From assembly GCA_037893225.1 (NCBI GenBank), contig JAZGUH010000066.1:124001-188000 (forward strand): DNA of 64,000 bases, read 5' to 3'. Source of the DNA: Hippasteria phrygiana. Its lineage: Eukaryota; Echinodermata; Asteroidea; Valvatida; Goniasteridae. The notes under the pieces are model-generated. The model searched no databases and was not told where the DNA came from. It saw nothing but the letters and a program-made list of their open reading frames with translations. This document shows, in pieces, positions 51,613 to 62,405 of the stretch (position 1 is its first letter; each line of letters begins with the position of its first letter). A program made the position numbers and the translations under genes.

Positions 51613-52711
51613 TTAAATGCATAAATTGCAGTAGCCCAAATCGCTGCAGCAGCCCAAATCGCTGCAGCAGAAACCTCTATTAGATACTCTGGGAGGTAAA
51701 GATAAATCGTATCTCAAAGCTAGCATCAAAAATGCTGGATTCGTAGAGAATACTGAAACTCCGCCCAAAGAGGGGGGTGTAAAAGAGGTGCGTAAAAGCC
51801 TCCAGTCACAAATGTGACGGTCAAAATGAAAACCATCTGGGCATAAAACGGGCCAAAAATATGCGGCCGGCCACTTCGGAACTACCAAAGTTCCAATAGA
51901 TTTGGTCGACTTCAATCGTCGAACAACTTGTACAATAAGGGATACCGGTGGACAAAAATAATTGTTCTCACCTGACCAGTCTTGACAAAAGGCATCAACA
52001 GCCGAAGTACCCTGGCACCAAAACCTGGTATTAAAATTGAAAAGTTTTCGATTAGAAGGCGATGCAAAACGAGCTACTGTATGAGGGCCCCATAGCCCGT
52101 CAATCAAAGCGAATGAATGGGCATCAATGGCCCAGTCGTCGTAATCAATTGTCTTGCTGATTTTGTCAGCTATTTGGTTTTCGAGTCTAGGAAGCCATTC
52201 TGGAACTAAAACAATGTCGTGCTTATGACAGACATTAAAAATGTCCAGGGCGATGCCATGCAAATCAGATTTGCTACTGCCACACTTAATAATAGTGGGG
52301 ACACTGGAATTGTCGGTGAAACACTTGATCTTTTCATGAGCAAGCGTACCGCCTGCTTGGGAAAGAATACGGAGTATAGCCATGAGCTCGCGCCAGGTGG
52401 AGCTTTTTGTTCTTTCGAGCGGCGCCCATGAACCGTGAAAACACAATTCTGGTTTGCCTTGTACATAGCCACCGTAACCCGAGTTACTGGCGTCTGTGTA
52501 CAACTGCGTGGTAGGAACTAGGCGAAACTTAAAGGGAAAACCATTCAAATTTTGAATATTCCCTTTCCAAAAACCCATTTCATGGAGGACGTCTGAAGTA
52601 AGGATAATGGACTGGTACCAAGAAAGACGCGACTCAATTGCGCGATAACAATTCCTTGTCATTAGTCGGGTAACTGGCCCGAGCGCAGGGGTCATAGAAA
52701 TCACCTGTCCT
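51613..52711 (-). CDS. RNase H and end of RT, YR retrotransposon (downstream part)
   Basis: The frame continues the RT after the 3.4-kb insertion: VISMTPALGPVTRLMTRNCY is the RT-thumb/connection motif of DIRS-order elements. RNase H follows with YTDASNSGYGG (first Asp), a Glu in STWRELMAIL, CFTDNSSV (third acidic residue) and the final LENQIADKIS. About 363 residues to the stop at 51613. RNase H removes the RNA strand during cDNA synthesis. This part is open throughout. Confidence 0.85.
52710..52711. other. 2-bp target duplication (CT), partner at 56119-56120
   Basis: Removing 52712-56118 together with one CT restores an uninterrupted RT reading frame across the junction. This independently supports a 2-bp duplication. 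Confidence 0.75.
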
Positions 52712-53060
52712 CCCTTACAAAAATGTCCTGTGGTATTCCTGTGGTATTCCTGTGGTATTGCTAATTACCACAAGATGTTGTAAAAGGTCTCCGTATGACA
52801 GGAATACCACACGATTTCCTGTGGTAAATTACCACAGGAAACTAATTTCCTGTGGTACTGCTAATTACAACATGAAGTACCACAAGTTTTAGAAAAAGGT
52901 CTCCGTATGACAGAAATACCACACGATTTCCTGTGGTAAATTACCACTGGAAAGTAATTTCCTGTGGTATTGCTAATACCACATGAAATACCACAAGATT
53001 TTGAACCAGATGATGGTATGGAAGGAATACCACAGGGATGTCATGTGGTAATCCTGTGCT
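52712..53060. repeat. Left subterminal TCCTGTGGTA repeat block
   Basis: About fifteen copies in both orientations, including two tandem ~125-bp units (about 52770-52890 and 52893-53010). Confidence 0.8.
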
Positions 53061-54151
53061 GATGTCTTCTTGTACCACAGCAAACTGCATGGTTCTTGCA
53101 AGTCTCCATAGGTGGGAAAGTCAGTTTGACAGGAACATTTCATAGCTTCTTGAGATCAAACATTTTTATGACTAATAGAAAAGTTATTGCAATACTTGTA
53201 ATTGTTTATATCTAAAAGGAATTATATTTGATGCACTATCTTCATGTTAATGCCACAGCCCTAAGTGAAATAATCATAAAGGAATACAATTTGAACACAT
53301 ATGTATCACATTATAAAAAAATTCTATGGGGGTCCAAAAGTGTGACAAGTTTTGGTGTCCCTGTTCACCTGACCTGTGTAATTTCCCATCATCATTAAAA
53401 TTGACTTCACCTTTGGCGGGTACTTTGCTTTACATAATTACCATTGGAGTATACTTATAGAAGGCATTAAAGAATATGTCCTGAATTGCAAAATCCTAAA
53501 AGTGTTAGATGTAGCTGGGACACAAAAATTGGACCCCTAATTTATAGAATGACCCATATATAATACATAACCTTACCGAACAGGACTGCTATAATAGCAT
53601 GTGCATAGCAGTTCAATAGCATTAAACAGCATATATATGTGCATTCACATAGCATTCACAGATGACTGGATGACTGCTAAATTTTACAGTCAGTACAGTA
53701 TGAAAATAGCAATCCAAATGAGCTCCAAAGCATTCTAAATACATACACATGTACATGTATGCAAGTGAAAGTGTGTGGACTGATTGAATACGTCCATTAC
53801 AGCCTGCAATACAGCATTCCAACCTATCATATTACTTAGCCTCCACAGTGCAGCGTGGGTCACAATGTCATGACACAGTGACCTTGCATACCAACGGTCA
53901 GTGTGGGAAATTTGAAATTGCAGTCAGTTGAATTTCAGTGCAGAGTGCAGTACCACATACTGTACATGTAGTCTTGCAAGAAATTGTAGAAAACTGGGTA
54001 AAAATCATGGATATTTACATGGCAAATGCCTATGAATGCCTGCAGGCATTATTTACTGTTCATGTACACACTTAATCTGTACATAACATTTAAAAAATAC
54101 ACTGGATGATTGGCTGAATCATGGAGGAATAAAACACATGCTGAATGGACC

Positions 54152-55551
54152 ATGGAGGAAGGAAAACTTCTGTCTGTATGTGCGGTAAGTCTACAATTTT
54201 GTACTATACCGTTATAGTGATACGTACAAGTGGGAGGTGATCACATTCACTAAGTACTTTGGCTTAAAAAATTTCATTTTGGCTTTTAATCTGTTAAGAT
54301 GTCCGTACTCTCATTTGTACAATAATGTACATGTACATTTGTGGGCGATTGTCTAGTGTAGGGCCCTGTTCCCTATAAGGGAACAAAAATCCGCTTTTAG
54401 GTTATTAGAATTGCCAAACTAGTTTGCGACATTACAAACCAACAGGCATGCCGTAGATAAAGGGCAGGGTTTTAGTTTTTGACTTGAGGGAAATTTTGGG
54501 GTAAAGCGGCGATGAAGACGACAAAACGCAACTCAAAAATAAAAGATGGCGATCACCGCGACGCACAGTAAACACGCAAAACCGCGTTGATTCGCATGGC
54601 AACTGCCCAAAAGCGCGTAAGAAAATTGCATTTTCTACCGCAACAAACTGTTCAAAATTACAAAAAAAAAGATCTCAAAAGAATTAAGAGAAGTCTGCTT
54701 TAGGTTAAAAAAGTCATTTTGGAATGAGAAAAAAATACCCTCGACTCTATTTTGATCAAAACTAAAGAAGGGTCCTGTACACTACACAATCGCCCATTTG
54801 TGCACACCAACAGTACATGTACAGTACATAATACAGTACATGTTCTGTATGGAATCGGGTTGTTCTAAAACCCCCTCGACCCCGACGCCACCCATGTTTT
54901 TTGGTATGTCTGGCTTGAAATTTAATGTCAAAATGGCGATGTCCGGAAATTGAGCATGAAGTCGAACATGGTTAAATGGAACTTCGAGGGTTGTCAAACA
55001 TGACGTACCATGTTTTTGTTTGTTTTGCCTTATTTTTCTAGCAGATTTAAAAAGGTTCACTGCATACATGTCCGCCAAAATCGGAAAATTATGTACGAAT
55101 TAATACAAGTTTACTCGTATCTTTGAAACGGGTCAGCAAATGCAAGATTTTATGACCGTCAGAGATACTCTAAACTCGCCTAAAAACAAAAATTAATACT
55201 TTTGAAACTATGCAAAATGTACTTTAACACAAAGTCCCAAATCTTCCCATTTTAATATGAATTTGCATGCACCCTAGGCTAGGGGGTTAGGATTAATAGC
55301 TTTTAATAGACTTGTTAAAATAAATATCTGAACTGCTAAAAAAAAATAAGGTTATTAGTGTTTTTCACATCACAGACTAGATGATCCTGTACAGAAATGT
55401 AACCAACAGTTGTGTAAACCAAATTTATTTGAATTTAACTCATATTGCTTGTGTTTTGTGCTCTTTCCTTATACAGGGGTGTATTTCACTTGAAGAGGAC
55501 CAGTTACAGCAGTGGGGATTATCTACAAGAGGATGCCGTGCTTGGAACTGA
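54152..55551 (+). other. Possible two-exon small gene inside the 3.4-kb element
   Basis: ACCATGG at 54150-54156 starts MEEGKLLSVCA, followed by a consensus donor GCG|GTAAGT at 54185. A pyrimidine-rich acceptor CTTTCCTTATACAG ends at 55476, and the phase-0 continuation is GCISLEEDQLQQWGLSTR to TGA 55551. The first exon resembles the start of a Myb/SANT-like domain (TMEEGKLL). The product would be only ~36 residues, so earlier exons or chance are likely. In a second frame the last exon is open to TAA at about 55606. Weak. Confidence 0.2.
54344..54794. mobile_element. 451-bp MITE with 8-bp target duplication
   Basis: The ends GGCGATTGTCTAGTGTA and TACACTACACAATCGCC are inverted repeats with one mismatch. 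CATTTGTG flanks both sides (54336-54343 and 54795-54802). There is no coding potential. An 8-bp duplication fits hAT, P or Merlin-type elements. Confidence 0.85.
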
Positions 55552-55849
55552 CTACATGCACCTACCAAGCTTCATTGATGGGCAGATCAACAAGAGTCCT
55601 TCATAAAGTTTCAAAGAGGAGTTGAATTTCATTGTTTGTCACAAATGTGTATTAAAATCCGTACCAGTGCATGGAAAATTCAGAAATTACTTTTGATAAT
55701 TAAAATGATTAAACTTAATTTTCACAGTTGTTGTGCTCTGTGGTTTGGTAAACATTTTCACAGAAAAGTTAAGATAATTACCAAAAAACGTGCAACATTT
55801 CCTCACAGGAAAAGTACAAAAGAAAAATACTATATATACAAACTCCAAC

Positions 55850-56118
55850 AGACGAAAATTACCACAGAAAAAAAGTACCACAGAAAAATAAGTAGGCCTA
55901 CAACAGGAAAAAGGTACCACAGGAAAAAGGTACCACAGGAAAAAGGTACCACAGGAAAAAATACTACAGGAATACCACAGGAATACCACAGGAATACGAC
56001 AGGAATTAGTCCTGTGGTAATGTCCGAAAAAACCACAGGACACTTCCTGTGGTAATGTCCTGTGGTAATGTCCTGTGGTATTTTTGTGTGGTAATACCAC
56101 AGGACATTTTTGTAAGGG
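55850..56118. repeat. Right subterminal TACCACAGGAA repeat block
   Basis: Tandem and inverted copies of AAAGGTACCACAGGAA, GAATACCACAG and TCCTGTGGTAATG up to the terminal repeat. It is the mirror of the left block but with a different internal arrangement. Confidence 0.8.
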
Positions 56119-57174
56119 CTGCTACTGAAGCCAAACCTTTAACTGGCACCCGGTATGGGGGCTGCCCCCATTTGCAGCTGTCTATAGAAGACAATAGCTT
56201 GACAATCTTCTGTTCTGGAATAAAAAATGACGCAGATAATGAATTAATAACAAAGCCGAGATAGAGAATCGACTGTGATGGGTTCCAAACGCATTTCCTG
56301 TCGTTTAGAACAAAACCGCTATTGGCAATGGTGGTTCTTACGACAGTTCTGTTGGTCTCGGCCTGTTCCTTTGAATTGGAAACAATAAGGCCGTCATCGA
56401 TGTAAACAAAGGAAATAATTCCGGAGGCACGCCAGTGGTATACTAAAGGTCTAACAACCTTTGTGAAAATATGGCAAGCGCTGCTCAGGCCAAATGGCAG
56501 AACTGTAAAGACGTAATATTTGGAGTTATCTTTAGACTCTTGCCAAGAAAATCCTAAATACTGCATATACTGTGGATGTATGTCAACATGGTGGTAACCA
56601 GATTCAAAATCAAAAGACATGTAAAACTGGTTCTCGTCTAAGACCTGGGCAATGTGGTTAAGATCTTCATATTTGAAATTCGTTTTGAAAATGAATTTGT
56701 TAGTGTGGCGGAGGTCCAGGACTAAACGTAATTTCTTTCCCTCTGCAACCGTTAAAGATTGCAACAATGTGGCCGGGACTGAACCTCCAGTATGCAATGC
56801 TTACGTAACAAATCATCAATGGCAGACTTAACAAAAATAGGATTTTCCAGACTGGATCTATTATTCTTTGCATAAAATGGAGTAGGCAAAGACAAGAATG
56901 GAATTCTGTAACCTTGACTAATTGTGTCAGTAACCAAACGATTGGATTTTAGCTCTTTTATCCAAAAAGGCAAACATGGTTTTAATTTACCTTTAACACC
57001 TTCTGGTACTGTGCCGACGGGATGTTCCGTCGCTTCCCAGTCCCTCTCATGTGCATGATGACAAGGCGGGATGTGGCCGTCTACGCTGCTTGACCTAATG
57101 GGCTCGGTGCGCGGTTCATCACTGCCGCTGGGAAGAATTTCCGACGTTACCACCGGAGTGGGCATTTCTGTCAC
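56119..57174 (-). pseudogene. Reverse transcriptase of the YR retrotransposon (upstream part), frameshifted
   Basis: The first frame (57174-56752) encodes the lead-in (PCLPFWIKELKSNRLVTDTI, then GYRIPFLSLPTP). The second (56797-56119) carries the RT palm: KLRLVLDLRHTNKF, FDFESGYHHVDIH (first catalytic Asp region), FGLSSACHIFTKVVRPL and the catalytic FVYIDDGLIV. A one-base loss near 56757 separates the two frames. The start ATG overlaps the gag stop by 4 bp. The frame runs directly into the inserted element at 56118. Confidence 0.85.
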
Positions 57175-58076
57175 GGGAAAAGTATACCTGCTGACACTAT
57201 AAGTTGGGACGCGCCCGATTGGCGCTGGCAGGAATTGTTGCAGTTCCGATTACCCATCAAGTGTGCTACCTGGTCACCGTAGTTGTGCCCATCAGAAGAC
57301 CTCGAAACACCCGGCTGGGTGTGCACTGCTGGCGCTACGAACGAGGAAAATCCGGGTCCATCGCGCACATATGGCGAGGATGTGGTGGTATGCGACAGAT
57401 TTGCCGATGCTTTATGAGGTGCTTGGATTTTGGGGAATGGCGCGAGGTTGCTGCTGGGTAATGCGCAGGGCTCGCAGAGAGGGGCAATTGGGGCGGACGT
57501 GCCCTCTGATACCGCATTGGTAGCAAACTCTGCCGTCAAAGCCTTGAGCTGGAAATCCGGTTGGGGCGCTGGTGTAGCGGCGAAAATTAGACTGGCCAAA
57601 CATGCCAGTAGGAAACGGTGTCGCACGAGACCTCGACTTCGTATTGTATTTCTTGGCGCTCTCCCCTTTTCTGGCTGCGGCCGACTTCTCGGCCTTGCGT
57701 ATAGTCGCTTCTCATCGTCCGAGTCATCGGCAAGGTTGTCCGTCACGTATTCTTTCACAGTTGCCCACCCAAGCGGTGATCTGTCGGCTAATTTAATCAG
57801 CTTCTGGCGTTGCTGTAGAGCATCTAAGGCCTCCTTCAGGTGCGATTGGACACCTGAAATATCGGCTACATCCAGTGCTGCCAAAGCAGTTTCAATCAGA
57901 GTAGCAACCTTAACGGAGTGGTCGTACTGTTCCTTGTTGCCCTCACTCTTCAAAGCAGCGGGACTGTCCGATAGCTTTTGCTTCTTGCACGCTGATGCAA
58001 GCTTCTGCTGAAGATCTCGAATAGCGGTAAAAATGTCGCGGTTTGATGACTGGCTGAGATCCCCGTCGCTCATCAT
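57171..58076 (-). pseudogene. Gag-like frame of the YR retrotransposon, frameshifted
   Basis: The N-terminal ~125 residues are charged and helical (AIRDLQQKLASACKKQKLSD). After about 57700 the biologically sensible reading moves to another frame. There a CCHC zinc knuckle is seen (VCYQCGIRGHVRPNCP, about 57490-57540) after a phenylalanine/arginine-rich stretch. Gag-type zinc-knuckle proteins package the element RNA. The frame printed through to 57171 in the original phase is probably partly spurious. Confidence 0.7.
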
Positions 58077-58105
58077 CGTGATAAGAAAAGTACGCGTGTC
58101 TCTAG

Positions 58106-58252
58106 TAAAGCAAGGTATTGAATGCTCAACCGAGAAGGAACAAGCATTGTGAAATGCACTCTTTATATAGCCTGAAAGGAATGCGTAACGCTATGCGTTA
58201 CCTAACGGCTCAATGAGCATGCATGTCGTACAATGCCGAAAAGAAATTCCAC
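58106..58252 (-). repeat. Split direct repeat A1 (outer)
   Basis: 5' end of the YR element on the minus strand, nearly identical to 51196-51342 (a few substitutions such as GAAATGCACTC versus GAATTGCACTG). Confidence 0.9.
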
Positions 58253-59785
58253 ATTCCACATGTAATAGAAAAAATACATGCAGTAGTCGGTGTACATATA
58301 TTGGTTAAAAGAACTACATCACAATTGATTTCATTACAGTCATAATTGATCATTTTCAAAAAAAAGATTTTAACAAAAATTTTTATACAAAGGAAAACAT
58401 ATCAGAAAGGATTAACAAAAGGTGATACATACGGCGTACATAATAGCCCAACTTTTATAGTTAAATATAATCCCAAAAAAATTGTCGACAAGAAGAAGTG
58501 TTGATAAGTGAAGGCAAAAACATAGATTTCGGGGTTGTGGGGATGGGGAATATATCTCCACCCACACACACTTTATGACAAGATCACCCCTAGACAATAA
58601 AACCAGGCAGAAGAAAAACATTAAAATAGACCAGGAGGTAATTATAAATTTCATATGGAAATATTACAGTAGAATTGTCGGAAAGAGGGTTAAATTTGGG
58701 TTTGTGTATGGACCATAATTAATACATGTATAATAAACAGCGTAGTGTCCAATCCCCCCCCCCCCCCCCCCCTTCGAAATTTTCAGTTGGTTGGTTTTGG
58801 AAATGTCATGATAACCACCCCCCCCCCCCCCCCCCCCCCCTTTTCCCGGTCTCCACACAGTACACATGTCATAGTCAAATCATGGAGGCGCGCTTGAGTG
58901 AAGGTAACAATTTATGAGAAGGTATTACCCGATGACATGTACATTATATATTGTGCATGTACACTGTATGAGCTAGAACACTGGTGTATAAACATGCGAG
59001 GTGATAAACTTAAAAGAGACTTCAGAATGGAGGACGTCCCAGCCAGTTTGTATAAATAAATGTATTATACATTTTTTAAAATGCCACATGTACATGTAAT
59101 GTCGATTTTTTTACACTGAGTAGTATAATGACCGGTACATCTGCCAATTTAATTTTTCAGGATGGAAATTGAAAATACATGAAAAAAGATATGTAACAAA
59201 TGGTGTGTTTCATATTTCTGATGAACTCTGTGGCAGTTCTAACCTTCAATGGTAAAGTATATGTTAACATAAATGTAACTTTACAATAATGGTTTAAAAT
59301 CTTTACAGAAATACATTTTATCCAGTGAAAAATTATGTTTACCTCAAGAATTAAAATAATTGAGTGAAGTTAACTATCTACTTTGATTTTAAATCCACTG
59401 CATTTAAGTGGTTTGCTGGGCTTGCTATTTCAGACTTCTCTTCTTCATATTCACTTTTTCAAATATTAGTATATATGGATTACTATACACATGTAGGAAT
59501 GTAATGTATTTAGTGGAGGAATTTTTTATTGGGAGAAATATAAATAAATAAGATAATGATGAATTTAAGCTCCACCTTGAAGACAAAGTGAGTAAAAACG
59601 TTTTTCAGTCAAAAGTTGACCAAAGACCGTCCTGTAAAGTGTGCATGCAACTAACTGGACTGAAATATCCAATACAATACTGGGCCTGGACATGGCTGGC
59701 TGCAAAAAAAGGCACCACATGTTTGTACATGTAATTAAACAAAAATCAATCTTTGATAAAAAATAATTTACAAATTTGACTATTT
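58253..59785. other. Non-coding AT-rich region with two long C runs
   Basis: No gene can be supported. C runs at 58754-58772 (19) and 58818-58840 (23) flank ~45 bp of ordinary sequence. Several ACATGTAC palindromes are present. Confidence 0.6.
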
Positions 59786-59946
59786 GACAAAAGAATTCGG
59801 GCGTAGACAAAGGGGTCTACGTTTGACCGAACGTCCACGATTGAAAATCGTGTACAAAACCAATAGGAGGTCTTCCGAAAAAGTTAGTATAAACAAAAGT
59901 GGAATATGGCATGTCAAACGTTGCAATATTCGATAATCTACGTATT

Positions 59947-60217
59947 TTTGTGCGATGTTCAAATATGTATATGTGCGATGTTTGTCATTATGTGCGATGT
60001 TCAAATATATATGTGCGATGATTGTCATTATATGTGCGATGTTTGTCATTATATGTGCGATGTTCAAATATATATGTGCGATGTTTGTCATATGTGCGAT
60101 GTTCAAATTTATATGTGCGATGTTCAAATTTATATGTGCGATGTTCAAATATATATATGCGATGTTTTGTCATATATGTGCGATGTTTGTCATTATATAT
60201 GCGATGTTCAAATGTAT
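59947..60217 (+). repeat. TGTGCGATGTT tandem array, left arm
   Basis: About 14 irregular units of 18-24 bp, all containing GCGATGTT and separated by TGTCATTATATGT or CAAATATATATGT. The mirror array is at 62137-62405. Confidence 0.9.
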
Positions 60218-60668
60218 GTGTTTATGATACGCTTGAATGCACAAACACATTGTAGCGGTTCGCTTGGCTGGCAGAACCGCCGCGACACCCCGACGTCTCC
60301 CGTAAAATACCGTGCTCAAGGGGTTAAGAAAAAACCTCGGTCACATTTTGGTTTTATTCTTTAACGCAGAAATGTAAACCCTGAATAATGCATCGTCTGC
60401 TCGGAATCAGGACTTTCATAATTATATCTCATATATCAGGATGAAAAGTACAATAAAACATCAATTTCAGTGGACTTAAGCAAGTAATTCACAGTGCACT
60501 GAAGTGCATCCTTTAATGATCCCTGTTCCTTGAGTCTTTGGGCGTCTGTTTCTATTTCTTTGGTATTCATTTCCGACCGACCCTGCCTCTATTTTTTACC
60601 AAGAATACAAATCAAAGAAAACAGAATAATCTGAATCGCGGGCTGAATCTCGGGCTGAATCTCTGGCT

Positions 60669-60776
60669 GAGTCGCGGGCTGAGTCGCGGGCTGAGTCGCG
60701 GGCTGAGTCGCGGGCTGAGTCGCGGGCTGAGTCGCGGGCTGAGTCGCGGGCTGAGTCGCGGGCTGAGTCGCGGGCT
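60669..60776 (+). repeat. 12-bp array GAGTCGCGGGCT, 9 copies
   Basis: Nine exact copies (108 bp) end the left arm. The mirror array in the right arm (61487-61690) has 17 copies, so copy number has changed since the palindrome formed. Confidence 0.92.
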
Positions 60777-60904
60777 AGCTTCAGCCAGGTCAGTGCAACA
60801 GATAGACCGTCCCAAGTAGTCTGGTCCCTGATGTAACTTATTAGGAATATTCATACTATTTCGGTCTGGAAGCGATACTATATCCCACAATTCCGTTTTC
60901 GAAT

Positions 60905-61066
60905 ATAAAATTGAAAAACATCGCACATATGACAAACATCGCATATATATTTGAACATCGCATATATAAATTTAAACCTCGCACATAATGACAAACATTG
61001 CACATATATATTTGAACATCGCACAAAAATACGTAGATTATCGAATATTGCAACGTTTGACATGCC
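60905..61066 (-). repeat. Third partial copy of the arm sequence, inside the loop
   Basis: ACATCGCACATATGACAAAC, further CATCGCA units, then CGTAGATTATCGAATATTGC and GTTTGACATGCCAT, in the same orientation as the right arm. It ends in the loop sequence, not in the outer arm. Confidence 0.85.
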
Positions 61067-61106
61067 ATAGAGGAACAATGGGAGGATCACGATTGCACCT
61101 GTTTAC

Positions 61107-61275
61107 CAGACTTGTATGACTCGTGACTCGGACTCCGACTCGAGTCCGACTCGAGTCCCATTTTCCGTGACTTGGACTCGGACTCGAGTCACGATGACAA
61201 ATGACTCGGAGTCGGACTCGACCCAGTGGACTCGGACTCGGACTCGACCTGCGTGACTTGTGACTCGACTCCAAA
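61107..61275. repeat. GACTCG/GACTCC microsatellite in the palindrome loop
   Basis: Irregular repeats of GACTCGGACTCGAGTC and variants fill ~170 bp. They create several CGACTCGAGTCG-type small palindromes. Confidence 0.85.
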
Positions 61276-61486
61276 AAACACCACAAAGAACTCTTTTTAA
61301 CAAGAAACTTGCAACTTCTTTGAGCAAGCGATACTGGCAGTGTATACGCAGATCCGACGCATCTCGAGATCTCATGTATAATACATGCGTGTGTGCGGTT
61401 GGCTTGTTTCCGATATATTGATTAGGGAAATCAATGTATCGAATGCGTCCACATGTGATACTGCGTGAATACAAGTTGATATTGTC

Positions 61487-61690
61487 CGCGACTCAGCCCG
61501 CGACTCAGCCCGCGACTCAGCCCGCGACTCAGCCCGCGACTCAGCCCGCGACTCAGCCCGCGACTCAGCCCGCGACTCAGCCCGCGACTCAGCCCGCGAC
61601 TCAGCCCGCGACTCAGCCCGCGACTCAGCCCGCGACTCAGCCCGCGACTCAGCCCGCGACTCAGCCCGCGACTCAGCCCGCGACTCAGCC
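61487..61690 (-). repeat. 12-bp array AGCCCGCGACTC, 17 copies
   Basis: Inner end of the right arm; reverse complement of the left 12-bp array with eight more copies. Open frames through it (TQPA repeats) are by-products. Confidence 0.92.
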
Positions 61691-62136
61691 AGAGATTCAG
61701 CCCGAGATTCAGCCCGCGATTCAGATTATTCTGTTTTCTTTGATTTGTATTCTTGGTAAAAAATAGAGGCAGGGTCGGTCGGAAATGAATACCAAAGAAA
61801 TAGAAACAGACGCCCAAAGACTCAAGGAACAGGGATCATTAAAGGATGCACTACAGTGCACTGTGAATTACTTGCTTAAGTCCACTGAAATTGATGTTTT
61901 ATTGTACTTTTCATCCTGATATATGAGATATAATTATGAAAGTCCTGATTCCGAGCAGACGATGCATTATTCAGGGTTTACATTTCTGCGTTAAAGAATA
62001 AAACCAAAATGTGACCGAGGTTTTTTCTTAACCCCTTGAGCACGGTATTTTACGGGAGACGTCGGGGTGTCGCGGCGGTTCTGCCAGCCAAGCGAACCGC
62101 TACAATGTGTTTGTGCATTCAAGCGTATCATAAACA

Positions 62137-62405
62137 CATACATTTGAACATCGCATATATAATGACAAACATCGCACATATATGACAAAACATCGCATAT
62201 ATATATTTGAACATCGCACATATAAATTTGAACATCGCACATATAAATTTGAACATCGCACATATGACAAACATCGCACATATATATTTGAACATCGCAC
62301 ATATAATGACAAACATCGCACATATAATGACAAACATCGCACATATATATTTGAACATCGCACCTAATGACAAACATCGCACATATACATATTTGAACAT
62401 CGCAC
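62137..62405 (-). repeat. AACATCGCACA tandem array, right arm
   Basis: Mirror of 59947-60217 with the same order of variant units and very few differences (for example GCACCTAATG for GCACATAATG). Confidence 0.9.

Larger units (their letters stand above)
52712..56118. mobile_element. 3.4-kb DNA element inside the RT gene, TCCTGTGGTA-rich ends
   Basis: The termini CCCTTACAAAAATGTCCTGT...and ACAGGACATTTTTGTAAGGG are exact reverse complements that extend into TGGTATT. Both ends are loaded with direct and inverted copies of TTCCTGTGGTA / TACCACAGGAA: 52712-53060 on the left, including two ~125-bp units with GGTCTCCGTATGACAG, and about 55850-56118 on the right. No transposase is visible, so it is non-autonomous or decayed. 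The superfamily is not assigned. A 451-bp MITE is nested inside. Confidence 0.85.
49480..58252 (-). mobile_element. Tyrosine-recombinase (DIRS/Ngaro-like) retrotransposon, interrupted
   Basis: Read on the minus strand: repeat A1 (58252-58106), gag-like frame, reverse transcriptase, RNase H, repeat B1 (51484-51343), repeat A2 (51342-51196), tyrosine recombinase, repeat B2 (49618-49480). The A copies are ~147 bp and nearly identical; the B copies are ~140 bp and nearly identical. Each B begins with a small hairpin TTTCTTACTTCGTAAGAAA. Such split direct repeats, with no target duplication and a tyrosine recombinase in place of an integrase, define the Ngaro/PAT side of the DIRS order. The body is ~5.4 kb once the 3.4-kb insertion (52712-56118) is removed. 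Frameshifts in gag and RT show it is dead. Confidence 0.88.

Noticed and set aside
54782..55078. 98-codon minus-strand frame beginning MADMYAVNLF
   Set aside because: Overlaps the MITE target duplication and has no recognisable content.
55636..56055. Lysine/threonine-rich frame at the right end of the 3.4-kb element
   Set aside because: Runs through the TACCACAGG repeats and the inverted terminal region; a repeat artefact.
59906..60364. Cysteine-rich MCDV/CAMF repeat frames in the palindrome arms
   Set aside because: All three frames of the TGTGCGATGTT array are open; the identical frame exists in the mirror arm; no gene signals.
61434..61766. TQPA / SRGL repeat proteins in the 12-bp arrays
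   Set aside because: Direct by-product of a 12-bp tandem repeat (four codons per unit) in a foldback element.
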